This document shows positions 25,091 to 34,884 of a stretch of DNA of 58,649 bases, in pieces. A program made the translations under genes and the position numbers. Source of the DNA: Acidobacteriota bacterium (GTDB lineage: Bacteria; Acidobacteriota; Vicinamibacteria; Vicinamibacterales; CAVVIG01). The stretch is taken from contig JADZED010000016.1 of the NCBI GenBank assembly GCA_020850715.1, positions 1 through 58,649 on the forward strand, in the 5' to 3' direction. The notes under the pieces were generated by a model. The model made no database searches. It was not told the DNA's origin and saw only the letters and a list, made by a program, of their open reading frames with translations. Position 1 is the stretch's first letter, and each line of letters starts with the position of its first letter.

Positions 25091-28000
25091 TCAGATACGG
25101 ATCAGCATCGCGCGGACGTTCCCGCCGGTCACCCGGGCGACCGCCGCGGCGTACACCGCCACCTGCCGGCGATATCGATCCTCGCCTTCGGAGGCGAGCT
25201 CGCGGTCGCTCTTGTAGTCGACGATCGTCCAGCCCTCGGGCTCTTCGAACGCGAGGTCGACGCTGCCTTCGACGATCGATCCGTCGGCCATCATCAGCGC
25301 AATCGGCGACTCGCGCCGGCAGGCGCCGCGCGCCGCGGCGGCGCGCGCCCGCGCCAGCAGGTCGTGGCCGAGCACGCGCTCCGCGGTGGCCGCCGCGGCT
25401 GCCATCTCGTCGGCGGTGGCGGCGAGGATGCGTCCCTGCACGGCGGCGAGCGCGTCGAGATCGCCGCGCACGGCATCGAGCGGCGCCGCGGCCAGCACCG
25501 CGTGCACGAGCTCGCCGAACCGCAGGCCGCCAGGGCGCTCGGCTCCCCGTGCGTCGATCAGCGTCACCGGCGGCAGCGCGTCCGGTTCCGCTTCGGGCGC
25601 AAGATCCGCCGCCGGCGCGTCGACTTCGAACAGCCCGCGCTGCTGCGGCGGGGGCGCCCGGCCGCCCGTTGCCCCCGCCGCGACGGGCATTGCCAGGGCG
25701 GCCCATTGCGTGGCCGCGGCGACCGAGCGCGACGGCGTCGAACCGCCTGCGATCGTCGCCTCACGCGCATCCTTCCAGCGCTGGTATCCCGCCATCCCCT
25801 CGGCATTCACGGAAGCCGGCGCATCCTTCGCGATCAGCATCTCGCCGCGGATGCCCGCCGGCGCGCCCACGTCCAGATCGAGCGCGTGCGGGTCCCACCA
25901 CACGAGCGGAAAGGCCGCGTCGCCGTCGCCGATTCGGTGCAGTCCGGGCGCGACCGTCTGCGGCGTGAATGGCTCGTCATCGGGGCGGCGCCGGACCGAA
26001 TCCGACCGGAACGGCGGGCACCCTGGCGCGGGCACCGCCGCGCGGCGTTCGCCCGCGATCGGATAGATCGCGCCGTTCAACGGGCCTGTCCAGCCCCCCT
26101 CCCACGGCGCATCGCCGACGGCGGGCACGACCAGCAGGTCGCGCGCCCGGGTGGCGGCGACGTACGCCACACGAACGCCTTCGGCCGCATCACGCTCGAT
26201 CTCGCGCGGCTCGGCGGCGGAGAGCTCCGCCGGCGTCCAGCGCCCGAGGCGCAGGAAGCAGGCCCGGGCCCCGCGATCGACGAGGCGGTCGGCCCGCGTG
26301 CCGCGCAGCTTCGCTGTCATGTCGGCCAGCACGACGACCGGGAACTCGAGCCCCTTGGCCTTGTGGACCGTCATCAATCGCACGCCGTCGCTGCCTTCCT
26401 CCAGAATCGGCGCCTCGGCCGCCTGCGCGCCGTCGGATTGCCGTCGCAGTTCTTCCACGAAGCCGCGAAACGACAGGCCGCCGTCGAGCTCGTACTGGCG
26501 CGCCAGCTCGGACACGTGCAGCACGTTGGCGAGCGCCTGTTCACCAGCCGGCCGCAGCACGAAGCCCACGTGCGCACGCGTCACGGCGAGCAACTCCATG
26601 AGGGTGTCGGCGGCGGGGCGACGGTTGCGCCGCAGGTGCAGCTCTTTCAGACATTCGAGCGCCTCGCCCACTTCCCGCAACGGCGGCTCGAGCCCGGGCG
26701 GAACGCGGAAGGGATGAAGTGTCTTGTGGCGATGCCGGAACTCGAGCAGCGCCTCGTCGCCGAGCGCGAACAGCGCGCCCCTGAGGGTGGCGAAGACCGA
26801 GAGCTCGTCCTCCGGCCACTCGACGGCCGCCAGGGCGGCCCGCAGCGTTTCAACCTCTTCGCGATCGTGAAACGACTTGCCGCCGACGAGCAGATGCGGC
26901 ACGCCGCGCGCCTCGAGCGCCTCGACGTAGGGTCGCGTCACGTCGGCGCCGAACTGGAGGAAGCGCCGGAACAACACGCAGACGTGGCGCGGCTGAACGG
27001 GCACGCGAATCGGGAGCTCGCCGCGGTTGGTCCGCTCGGTGACGGTCCAGCCGCTGCGGCCGACCAGCCAGTCGACGAAGGCCCCGACCGCGCCTGGGAG
27101 CGAGTCCTCGATCGCGTAGCCGGCGATTCGCCGAGTGCCGTAGGGCGCGGGGACCGGCAGCGCGACGACCGCGGGTTGGTCGGGTGCGTCGTCGCGGCTG
27201 GGCATGAGCGGCCGATAGCTCGCCTGCAGCGTTTCGCGATCGCCATCCATCAGCGGCGCGAATGCCGCGTTCACGGCGCGCTGAATCACGGGCGTCGAGC
27301 GGAAGCTGGTGGTGAGCACGGCGCGCTTCGCGCCCCCCGCGTCGAGCCGTTCGCACACTTCGCGATACGTCTCCACGTCGGCGCGCCGGAACCGGTAGAT
27401 CGCCTGCTTCGGGTCTCCTACGACGAACAGCTTGCCCGGCCGCGGCGCCGCGCGCCGCCAGTCGCGCTCGTGCGGATCGCCGGCGGCGAGCAGCAGCAGA
27501 ATCTCCGCCTGCACCGGGTCGGTGTCCTGGAACTCGTCGACGAACAGATGGGTGAACCGGCGCTGAAACGTGCGGCGCACCTCGTCGTGCCCGACCAGCA
27601 GATCGCGGGCGGAAAGCAGAAGATCGACGAAATCGAGCGCGCCGGCCGCCCGCTTCAACCGCTGGTAACCCTCCACCACCGCCGCGAGCTCGGCGTGCAG
27701 GAGCGCCGCCAGGTCGGCGTCGGCGGCGCGCTGGAACCCGTCGAGCCCCGCGGTGAGCGCCTCGAGGGCGGTCCACACCGCCTCGCGATCGACGCCATCT
27801 CCGTATGCCTGGCCGCGTCCCTTCCGCGCGCGCCTGAAATCCCTGTTCTGGGCGAGGTCGACGACGCGCGCTTCCCACCGGTCGGGATCGGCCAGGTCGA
27901 GGCGCCCGGCAACCTCCACGTCGTGCGCCAGTTCGCGGACGACGCGGGTGTCCAGATACAGCGGATCGCGGGTGGAGCCCGCGCCTTCGCTCATCCGGGC

Positions 28001-28666
28001 GACGCCGCCGAGGGCGGAGAGCACCTGGGCGAGCTCGGCGTCCCGATCGAACGGGTCGCGGCGCCAGGGGCCATCGAAGTCGCGCCACTGCGAGAGCTCC
28101 CAGGCCGCACGGCGCAGGCTGTCGATCGGGCCGTCGTCGGCGCCGCTGTCGCGCGTCCAGACGCTCCGCCGAAGCGCCCGCCGGACGCCTTCGGGCGGAC
28201 GCTCGAGCTGCCCGTGCAGCCAGACGTGAAACGCCTCGTCGAACAGCCGCGCGGCGCGCGCTTCGGTGAGCACCTCGAAGAGCGGATCGACCCGCGCCTC
28301 GACGGGGCGTTCGCGCAGCAGGTCGGCGCAGAACCCGTGAATCGTGCTGACGTGCGCCTCCTCGAGGCGCTGAATCGCGGCGGTGATGCGCGCCAGGACC
28401 GCGGGCTCGCGCAGGCCGTTGCGCAACTGCTCGAGCTCCTGGCGGATGCGCAGTTTGAGCTCGCCGGCCGCCTTCTCGGTGAACGTCACCGCGACGACTT
28501 GATCGATCGTCGCGCGCCCCTGCGCCAGCACGTTCAGCACGCGCTGGACGAGCTCGGTGGTCTTGCCGGTGCCGGCCGCCGCTTCGACGATCACCGTGTC
28601 GTCGAGGCCGAACCGGATCAGACGGCGATCGGCGTCGTCGCCGTGCGTCCGCGCACCCGGCGTCAC
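25091..28666 (-). CDS. AddA-like UvrD-family helicase/nuclease
   Basis: A 1191-residue protein with Walker A AAAGTGKT at about 29-36, AVTFTEKAAGELKLR (motif Ia), DEFQDTDPVQ (motif II), GDPKQAIYRFRRAD (motif III), MTVHKAKGLEFPVV (motif V) and VAATRARDLLVV (motif VI). It ends in a RecB-type nuclease domain with IVDYKSD. This is the AddA/RecB layout for resecting double-strand breaks before recombination. Its GTG start overlaps the upstream AddB-like stop by 4 nt (GTGA), so the two are translationally coupled. Confidence 0.93.
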   Translation of the reverse strand: MTPGARTHGDDADRRLIRFGLDDTVIVEAAAGTGKTTELVQRVLNVLAQGRATIDQVVAVTFTEKAAGELKLRIRQELEQLRNGLREPAVLARITAAIQRLEEAHVSTIHGFCADLLRERPVEARVDPLFEVLTEARAARLFDEAFHVWLHGQLERPPEGVRRALRRSVWTRDSGADDGPIDSLRRAAWELSQWRDFDGPWRRDPFDRDAELAQVLSALGGVARMSEGAGSTRDPLYLDTRVVRELAHDVEVAGRLDLADPDRWEARVVDLAQNRDFRRARKGRGQAYGDGVDREAVWTALEALTAGLDGFQRAADADLAALLHAELAAVVEGYQRLKRAAGALDFVDLLLSARDLLVGHDEVRRTFQRRFTHLFVDEFQDTDPVQAEILLLLAAGDPHERDWRRAAPRPGKLFVVGDPKQAIYRFRRADVETYREVCERLDAGGAKRAVLTTSFRSTPVIQRAVNAAFAPLMDGDRETLQASYRPLMPSRDDAPDQPAVVALPVPAPYGTRRIAGYAIEDSLPGAVGAFVDWLVGRSGWTVTERTNRGELPIRVPVQPRHVCVLFRRFLQFGADVTRPYVEALEARGVPHLLVGGKSFHDREEVETLRAALAAVEWPEDELSVFATLRGALFALGDEALLEFRHRHKTLHPFRVPPGLEPPLREVGEALECLKELHLRRNRRPAADTLMELLAVTRAHVGFVLRPAGEQALANVLHVSELARQYELDGGLSFRGFVEELRRQSDGAQAAEAPILEEGSDGVRLMTVHKAKGLEFPVVVLADMTAKLRGTRADRLVDRGARACFLRLGRWTPAELSAAEPREIERDAAEGVRVAYVAATRARDLLVVPAVGDAPWEGGWTGPLNGAIYPIAGERRAAVPAPGCPPFRSDSVRRRPDDEPFTPQTVAPGLHRIGDGDAAFPLVWWDPHALDLDVGAPAGIRGEMLIAKDAPASVNAEGMAGYQRWKDAREATIAGGSTPSRSVAAATQWAALAMPVAAGATGGRAPPPQQRGLFEVDAPAADLAPEAEPDALPPVTLIDARGAERPGGLRFGELVHAVLAAAPLDAVRGDLDALAAVQGRILAATADEMAAAAATAERVLGHDLLARARAAAARGACRRESPIALMMADGSIVEGSVDLAFEEPEGWTIVDYKSDRELASEGEDRYRRQVAVYAAAVARVTGGNVRAMLIRI

Positions 28667-31600
28667 GGCATCGCCCTCAAGGCCGCGAGATCGGCGAGCG
28701 GGCCGGGCGCCTTCCGTCGCGCCGTCCGTTCCGCCGAGGCGCCGCAGACCGCGCGGAAATCACACCAGCGGCAGGCGCCCTCCGCCGGCGCCGGCGCCAG
28801 GAAGCCGCGCTCCACGCCGCGATCGACGATCTCGAGCGCCTCGATGCCGGCGCGCCGGGCTCGAGCCGTCAGCGCGATCCGGATCTCGCGGTAGCCGCCG
28901 GCCATCGTCGCGAAATACAGCCGGCCCTCGACGACCGGCCGGCCGGTCGCCTGTTCGAGCGCGAGCGAATACAACACCGGCTGGAGCGCCTCGCCGCCGC
29001 CGACCATCAGGGCGTCGGCCCCGCGATAGCGCCCCGTCTTGTGATCGGTCACGCGCAGTTCGCCGGTGCCGGACCGCTCCTCGATCAGGTCGATCGATCC
29101 GTGGAGCTGGAAGCGGCCGTCCAGGATGACCGGCTCTGGGCGGCTCGCGGGATCGCGGCCGACCGCGAGCGCGCCGCCATCCTGGAAGCCGAAAGCCCAC
29201 TCGAAGCCGACGGGCAGCCATTCGCCGGCGGTGCGTGCGATCTCGTCCACCCACAGCCTGAGGTCCCGCCGGATGGACGCCATTTCGTCCTGCCACACCC
29301 GCTCGATCGCCGGCGCGAGCCGCTCGTGATACTCCCTCCCGACGGTCTGGACCGCCTCGTCGAGCACCGCGAGGGCGCGGTCGCGGCGTGCCGCCGACAG
29401 CGGCAGGGCGCCGTCGGCCTGCAGCCGGCGGTAGAACGCCGTCTGTACGGCGTGGAAGAGGCTGCCCCGCGTGAGCGGATCCATCCGGTGCAGCGGCTCG
29501 AGATCCTCGGCCGGACGCATCCGGCAGATGGCGCTGAGGAAGAACTGGTAAGGGCAGGTCGCGTACTTCTGGAGCGCCGAGACCGAGTAGCGGCGCGCGC
29601 CGAGGCGATGCGCCGCCAGGATCGGCGAGGTCTGGTCCGTGGCGCGAACGATGCCATCCCAGTGGGACCAGGAAGGCTTCGCGCGCATGAATCGTTCGCG
29701 GACCGATCGCTGCAGGCAGGCGTTGAGCTGCAGGAGGTACTGCGCGCGCCCGCGCGCGCGCGCATCCCCCTCGCCGACCAGCGCGCGGATTGTCGACAGG
29801 TCGTGCTCGAACGCGTCGATCGCGTCGTGAGGTTCGGCCGGCGCAGGCCAGGCAAGGCTCGCCTGCGACGCCAGGGCGGCCGCCTGCTGCAGCTGGTCGG
29901 CGCCCGGCACGCGCCCGGTCATCGCCCGCCAGATCTCGAGCGCGTACAACGACGGCACGCGCGCGCGCCCTTCACCCGCCTCCACGGTCGGGAACGACGC
30001 GTAGACGCGCGATGCGGCGGCGCCGATCGCCAGGCGGAGCTGCAGTTGCTCGATCTGCGCGCGCGCCGCCTGGTCCGGCAGCGGCGCCTCAATCGCCGCG
30101 CGCGCCTCGTCGAGCAGCAGCGGATCCTCGCGGGGCTTCTGCGGGAACAGCCGCTCGGCCAGCCCTGGCACGAAGACCACCTCGAACGATCGGCCGCGCA
30201 ACTGCGTCGGGGTGGCGATGAACACGCGGCCGTAGCGCCGGCGCGGCGGGTCGGTCTCGACGCTTGCGAGGCGATCCGCGAGCACTCTCGCGGCCTCGTC
30301 CAGCGTGACGGGGCCGACCGAGCCCATCGGTCGAAGGTCGGCCAGCACGCGCAGGACCCGCTCCGGCCGCCGCAGGACGCGCGGCGCCATCGACTCGAAG
30401 CAATCCAGCCACTCCGCCCAGACGGCGCGCGCGGGCCAGGCGGCGAGCGTGCGCATCACCGGCAGCGCGAACCCGGCCAGCTCCCTGAGGTCGGCGGCCT
30501 TCCGCGCCAGGTGCTCGAGCCGCGCGGCGCCGGGCTCCCGGCGCGTCAGATCGCGCTGCTGCAGCTCGCACTCTTCGACGAGTCCGGCGAGCCGCCGCTC
30601 CCACCGCGCTTCTCCGGAGACGACGTGCGATTCGGCCAGCAGGCGCTCCCATTTCCAGGGCGCCCGCGCCGCGCGGCGGATCGGCAGGTCCGCCGCCGCT
30701 TCGTCCTCGATCGACGGTTCGGCGACGATGGCGGAACGTTCGGCGATCGCACCGAAGACCTCGTCGGCGGGGGCGGGCATCGCGGCCGGCGGCAGGCCGG
30801 CGCCGGGCGCGCCGGCCGCGGGCACCTGTGCGAGCGACCGGTACTCGGCAAAGCGCGCGGCGGAGAGATTCTCGCGCGCGCACGCGAGAATGGCGAGAAA
30901 CGCGCGTCCGGCCGGATCCGGCCGGCGTGTGCCCCGATCGAAACAGGCAGGGATGCCGGCCCGCTCCAATGCGTGCTCGATGAGGCTCGCGTACTGCTGC
31001 GGTGCACGAAGCGCGATCGCGATCTGGTCGAATCGGACCCCGCGCCGCGCCTCCCGCAGCACGCGCCGCGCGATCTCGACCGCCTCCCGTCCTTCACCCG
31101 GCGCCGAGAACAGCTCGACCTCGTCGATCGGTTCGCCGGGAGGCGGCGCCGCCGCGGCGAACAGGTGGCGCCGCACGCGCCCGAGCCCGTCGGCGGCCTC
31201 GTCGATGCGTTCCGGCTCGGCGAGCGACCGCAGCGCGGCCAGGGTTGGCGCGTCGCCGGCGGGGACCGTGGCGATCGCGGCCGGCGCCCGCGCGATCAAC
31301 GCCAGAACGAGCGCCCGCTCGGCGGCGTTGCCGATCGGCGTGTCGAGGAGCACGAGGCGGCAGGCGGCGAACTCCCCCGCACGATCGGCGGCCGCTTCGG
31401 CCGCGGCGCGCAGGAACGCGGCGCGATCGACGGCCGACACGACGGCGCACTGCTCGTCGAACCGCTCGAACAGCTCCGCCAGGTCGGCGCCCACGCCGGG
31501 CGCGCGGCGCACCGCGGCAGCGCCGACGCCGGCCAGCGCGAGCTCCTCGAGCGTGCGCGCGAGCGCTCTCGGGAACCCAGGCGCCGCCGCAACGGGGCCG

Positions 31601-31917
31601 AAGTACCGGAGACGGCCGTCCTGCTCAGCGTCGAACAGCGCGCGCGCGGCCACCGCCTGTGCGCCGAGGCCCGTCGCCGGCGCGAGACGTTCGCGCGCCA
31701 GCCGCGGGGCGGCCAGGCGCGCCGCCAGTTGCGTCAGGCTGAAACGGTAGAGGCCGAAGGCCGCTCCGCGCTCCTGCACCAGGACGCGCGCGAAGTCGTC
31801 GGCGGCGCCGCGCGAGGCGGAGACGATCAGCAGCTCCGACGCGGCCGGTGCGGCGAGGGCGAACCGGCGGGCCGCCTCGAGTCGAGCCGCCGCGGACGGG
31901 GAGAGCACGATGCGCAT
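28663..31917 (-). CDS. AddB-like PD-(D/E)XK nuclease subunit
   Basis: A 1084-residue partner of the downstream AddA-like protein. The N-terminal helicase-like half lacks a recognisable Walker A (the expected spot reads LIVSASRGAADDF), as in inactivated AddB-type subunits. The C-terminal nuclease has VTDHKTGRYRG as catalytic D-x-K. Four cysteines placed to hold an iron-sulfur staple flank it: CPYQFFLSAIC near residue 790, CRWCDFRAVC near 1051. ATG 31917 has no clear ribosome-binding site. First gene of the addB-addA-like pair. Confidence 0.88.
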   Translation of the reverse strand: MRIVLSPSAAARLEAARRFALAAPAASELLIVSASRGAADDFARVLVQERGAAFGLYRFSLTQLAARLAAPRLARERLAPATGLGAQAVAARALFDAEQDGRLRYFGPVAAAPGFPRALARTLEELALAGVGAAAVRRAPGVGADLAELFERFDEQCAVVSAVDRAAFLRAAAEAAADRAGEFAACRLVLLDTPIGNAAERALVLALIARAPAAIATVPAGDAPTLAALRSLAEPERIDEAADGLGRVRRHLFAAAAPPPGEPIDEVELFSAPGEGREAVEIARRVLREARRGVRFDQIAIALRAPQQYASLIEHALERAGIPACFDRGTRRPDPAGRAFLAILACARENLSAARFAEYRSLAQVPAAGAPGAGLPPAAMPAPADEVFGAIAERSAIVAEPSIEDEAAADLPIRRAARAPWKWERLLAESHVVSGEARWERRLAGLVEECELQQRDLTRREPGAARLEHLARKAADLRELAGFALPVMRTLAAWPARAVWAEWLDCFESMAPRVLRRPERVLRVLADLRPMGSVGPVTLDEAARVLADRLASVETDPPRRRYGRVFIATPTQLRGRSFEVVFVPGLAERLFPQKPREDPLLLDEARAAIEAPLPDQAARAQIEQLQLRLAIGAAASRVYASFPTVEAGEGRARVPSLYALEIWRAMTGRVPGADQLQQAAALASQASLAWPAPAEPHDAIDAFEHDLSTIRALVGEGDARARGRAQYLLQLNACLQRSVRERFMRAKPSWSHWDGIVRATDQTSPILAAHRLGARRYSVSALQKYATCPYQFFLSAICRMRPAEDLEPLHRMDPLTRGSLFHAVQTAFYRRLQADGALPLSAARRDRALAVLDEAVQTVGREYHERLAPAIERVWQDEMASIRRDLRLWVDEIARTAGEWLPVGFEWAFGFQDGGALAVGRDPASRPEPVILDGRFQLHGSIDLIEERSGTGELRVTDHKTGRYRGADALMVGGGEALQPVLYSLALEQATGRPVVEGRLYFATMAGGYREIRIALTARARRAGIEALEIVDRGVERGFLAPAPAEGACRWCDFRAVCGASAERTARRKAPGPLADLAALRAMP

Positions 31918-32085
31918 GAGGTCTTCGGACGCCGTGCCGGAATGCGGGGAGCTGGCGGCGCCACGCCGCCGAACGAGGCCGTCATTCTACCGCGGCGGCA
32001 CGCGCAATCGGCCTGCCGGCGCGTCAGGCCCGGTCCGCGCCGCCTCGGACGGGCGCGCGGAAGACGCTCCGCCGGGGCCGGACGT
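31918..32085. other. intergenic, nothing recognised
   Basis: 168 bp between the TonB receptor's stop and the AddB-like start, both leftward. It presumably holds the add promoter, but no convincing hexamers or hairpin were seen. Confidence 0.3.
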
Positions 32086-34584
32086 TCAGCGCTCGAAGCG
32101 GACCTGGAGCCGGAACTGGCGGTATTCCGAGTTGTAGAAGGTGCCGAACGCCTCGGAGGCGATGTTGTTCTGCACGTCGACGGGGAGGAACGAGCCGAGC
32201 GCGTTGAGGATCCGGACCCCGATCCACGGGCGCTTGCCGAGGATCTCGAACCGGTGTTCCGCGCCGAACGTGTAGCGCGCGAAATTCGGGAAGCGCCGTC
32301 CCTGGTTGCGCGGGCCGACGAAGTCGAGATACGCGTCGACCACCGAGTAGGGCAGCCCCGTCCGCCAGTCGACGATGCTGGTGATCAGCCACCGATCGGT
32401 CGGCATCACGCGCCCGCGCAGCAGCAGCCGGTGCGGCACGTCGGCCTCGGCCGGCGCGTAGGAATTCTCGCCCACGATCGGCGCCAGGATCGTATCGAAG
32501 TAGGCCGTCAGCGCGTTCAGATCGGCCCGTGCGACCGACCGCACGTACGAAGCGCTCAGGTCGATGCCGTGGCCGTACGTCAGGTGCAGGCCGACCTCGG
32601 CTTCCCGGTACAGCGAGCGCCCGGCGCTGTCGAGGCGCAGCTCTCCGCCGCCGGCCCCGCGGACCGGAGAGACGATCAGCTCATGACTCCCCCGCCGGTC
32701 GATGACCCCGACGTGCACCGCCACGTGCGGATTGAAACGCTGGTCGTAGGCGAGATCCCACGTCCTCCCCCGCGGCGTCCGCAAATCGCCCACCGTGTGC
32801 CGGAACCGCACCGGCGCGCCGAGCAGCGTCGAGCCGTCCTCATCGTACCGCGTCTCGACGAAGTCCTCGAAGCCGGCGAAGACCCCGGCGGTCGACGGCG
32901 TGCGCTCGAAGAACAGGCCGATGCCGCCGCGCAGCGTGGCGCTGCCCGACGCGTCCAGCAGGACGACCGAGCCGAGACGCGGCGTCACGTTCAGGCGCTC
33001 GGCGATGCCGTCGCGATCGATGCGGGCGCCGGCCTCCACGTACCAGCGGTCGGTCGGCTGCACGCGATCCTGCAGGAACAGGGCGATGTCGGTGCTCGCG
33101 ATCCGCTGTGATGCCGGCGCGCCGAAGTCGAGCCGGCGCGCGAGGGTCCCGTCCGGCCGGCGGACGAGCACCGGCCGGCTCTCGCTCGTCCCTTCGTACC
33201 GGCTGTGCAGCAGATCGAGACCGAACTTGAACTGGTGCAGCCCGCCGCGCCCCCGGTGCACGCCCGACGCCGTCTCGATCAACTGGTAGGTCGTCGTCTC
33301 GCGCTGCTGCCGGTTGAAGAAGCCGCCGCGGCGCGCCTGGGGCAGCAGCTCCATCACCGCGGCGCTCCGCGGCTCGACGCGCGTCGTGTACCGGTGCACC
33401 TGGGCGCTGGTCTCCGTGAACAGCGCGTCGGTCCAGAGCGCGCGCTCGGTCACCGCGGCGTGGCTCACGACGCTGTGGAGATCGACCGTCGACTCCGGCG
33501 GGATGAAGGTGCCGAGGTTCGAGTACTTCGAGACGCGTGGAAACACCCCGCCGGTCGCCACGAGCGAGTGGCGCGGGGAGAGGCCGGCGTCGACGCGCGT
33601 GAAGCTGCTGAACCATCTGTCGATCTTCAGCTCGTCCTGCGGCCGGCTCGGGACGTCGCTCGTGGAGTAGCGCAGCTGCGCCGTCTGCTCGAGGAAGAGG
33701 CGATCGCGAACGAGCGGACCGCCGGTCTCGATGCGGGGCGAGAAGTACGAGAGCCCCTTGATGTGAAACGGGTTGCCGTTGCGCGGCGTCCGGAACGCGG
33801 GCTCCAGGTTGTTCACCCGGGTCTTCCAGGCGTCGCCCGCGCGGCGCGTCTGGATCACGACCAGTCCCGAGGAGAAGCGGCCGAATTCGACCGAGTACGG
33901 GTTCGGCAGCACCTCCACCGAATCGATCGCGTCGTCTGGCAGTGAGACGTGCGTGAGGCCGGTCGACGCGTCCACCAGCGTCGTCGATCCGAGCTGGACG
34001 CTCGCCTGGCTGGGCCGCCCCCCCTTGATGCTCACGCCGCCGGGCACCTCGATGACGCTCGCCAGCAGGCGTAGCGCCGCCTGGAAGCCGCCGCCGGCGG
34101 CGAGCTGTTCGAGCTCGGCCGCGTTGACCGAGTCGGCCCTGGCCAGCGTCCCGACGCTCGGCACGATGGCGGTCGGCGCCACGACGTCCACGCTCACCTC
34201 GACGCCGCCGACCGCCAGATCGATGGCCGCCGCCGTCGATTCCCCCGCGGCGACGGCCGCGTCGACCGACGTGGTGACGAAGCCCGACAGGACGGCGGTG
34301 AGCCGCCAGCGGCCGGGCGGGACGTTGTCGAAGGCGAAGCGCGCGTCGGCGCCGGTCACCTGCGTCGCCCGATCGCCGCCGTCGTCGGCGAGCGTGACGA
34401 GGGCGCCCGCCAGCGGCACCGCGCCCGCCTGCGTGGTGACGATGCCGGCGATGCGTCCGGCCTGCGGCGCCTGCGCCCGCACCGGGGCCGACAGCACGAA
34501 GCATACGAGCCACGCGGTGATGACGCCCAGGAGCGGCAAGAAAACATTGTGGCGTGCGAGGTCTGGTCTGTCCAGCGCGTTCAT
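32086..34584 (-). CDS. TonB-dependent outer-membrane receptor with regulatory-like N-terminal domain
   Basis: An 832-residue protein with a signal peptide (LPLLGVITAWLVCFVLSAPVRAQA). A carboxypeptidase-regulatory-like domain follows (GRIAGIVTTQAGAVPLAGALV, about 42-125; reading GFVTTSV at its end), then a plug (DSVEVLPNPYSVEFGRFSSG) and a beta-barrel with many alternating aromatic strands. The C-terminus ends in the FRLQVRFER outer-membrane signature. SusC/OmpF-like receptors of this type import large or scarce nutrients. No SusD partner is present. It is divergent from the acyl-carrier-protein gene with which it shares a compact promoter region. Confidence 0.85.
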   Translation of the reverse strand: MNALDRPDLARHNVFLPLLGVITAWLVCFVLSAPVRAQAPQAGRIAGIVTTQAGAVPLAGALVTLADDGGDRATQVTGADARFAFDNVPPGRWRLTAVLSGFVTTSVDAAVAAGESTAAAIDLAVGGVEVSVDVVAPTAIVPSVGTLARADSVNAAELEQLAAGGGFQAALRLLASVIEVPGGVSIKGGRPSQASVQLGSTTLVDASTGLTHVSLPDDAIDSVEVLPNPYSVEFGRFSSGLVVIQTRRAGDAWKTRVNNLEPAFRTPRNGNPFHIKGLSYFSPRIETGGPLVRDRLFLEQTAQLRYSTSDVPSRPQDELKIDRWFSSFTRVDAGLSPRHSLVATGGVFPRVSKYSNLGTFIPPESTVDLHSVVSHAAVTERALWTDALFTETSAQVHRYTTRVEPRSAAVMELLPQARRGGFFNRQQRETTTYQLIETASGVHRGRGGLHQFKFGLDLLHSRYEGTSESRPVLVRRPDGTLARRLDFGAPASQRIASTDIALFLQDRVQPTDRWYVEAGARIDRDGIAERLNVTPRLGSVVLLDASGSATLRGGIGLFFERTPSTAGVFAGFEDFVETRYDEDGSTLLGAPVRFRHTVGDLRTPRGRTWDLAYDQRFNPHVAVHVGVIDRRGSHELIVSPVRGAGGGELRLDSAGRSLYREAEVGLHLTYGHGIDLSASYVRSVARADLNALTAYFDTILAPIVGENSYAPAEADVPHRLLLRGRVMPTDRWLITSIVDWRTGLPYSVVDAYLDFVGPRNQGRRFPNFARYTFGAEHRFEILGKRPWIGVRILNALGSFLPVDVQNNIASEAFGTFYNSEYRQFRLQVRFER

Positions 34585-34586
34585 GC

Positions 34587-34592
34587 TACATT
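34587..34592 (+). promoter_or_regulatory. -10 box TACATT of the acp-ligase-synthase operon
   Basis: TACATT ends 7 nt before CTG 34600, the proposed start of the acyl carrier protein; the same segment contains the divergent receptor's start region. Confidence 0.4.
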
Positions 34593-34599
34593 TCGTACT

Positions 34600-34884
34600 C
34601 TGATCGATTCATCCGGCACCCCACACCCTACCGATCGGTTCGAGCGGGACACGATCGAAATCCTCAAGCACATCAGCCGGCGTCCGGTGGAGCCGACCCT
34701 CGACAGCGAGCTGCTCGCGGATCTCGGTTTCGATTCGCTGCAGGTGCTCGAGCTCGTCGGCGAGCTCGAAGAGCACTTCGCGGTGGCCGTGCCCCTCAAC
34801 GACCTGAGCCGCATCCGTACGGTCGCGCAGGTCGTGGCCGAGGTGCGGGCGCTGACGGCTGCGGCCGGGAGCCCGCCGGCATGA
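34600..34884 (+). CDS. acyl carrier protein (putative sphingolipid-pathway ACP)
   Basis: A carrier protein of about 94 residues. LLADLGFDSLQVLELVGEL contains the phosphopantetheine Ser in the DSL motif, followed by the acidic helix II. It would hold the fatty-acyl group for the downstream synthase. The domain begins around DRFERDTIEILKHI. The only canonical in-frame start, GTG 34549, would place the gene inside the divergent receptor, so CTG 34600, 7 nt after a TACATT box, is proposed. Its stop overlaps the ligase ATG (ATGA). First gene of the three-gene operon acp-ligase-synthase. Confidence 0.85.
   Translation: MIDSSGTPHPTDRFERDTIEILKHISRRPVEPTLDSELLADLGFDSLQVLELVGELEEHFAVAVPLNDLSRIRTVAQVVAEVRALTAAAGSPPA

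Noticed and set aside
25364..28894. 1176-codon open frame on the plus strand opposite the AddA-like gene
   Set aside because: It is an antisense shadow produced by GC-rich third positions; its translation is Arg/Ala/His-rich with no domain, while the minus strand carries all helicase motifs.
29041..33111. 1356-codon plus-strand open frame across the AddB-like gene and part of the TonB receptor
   Set aside because: It spans two genes with clear opposite-strand coding signatures and an intergenic gap; no domain.
34549..34599. GTG 34549 as the start of the acyl carrier protein
   Set aside because: Would place 36 bp of the gene inside the divergent receptor and add residues not typical of an ACP; CTG 34600 next to a -10 box fits better, though not proven.
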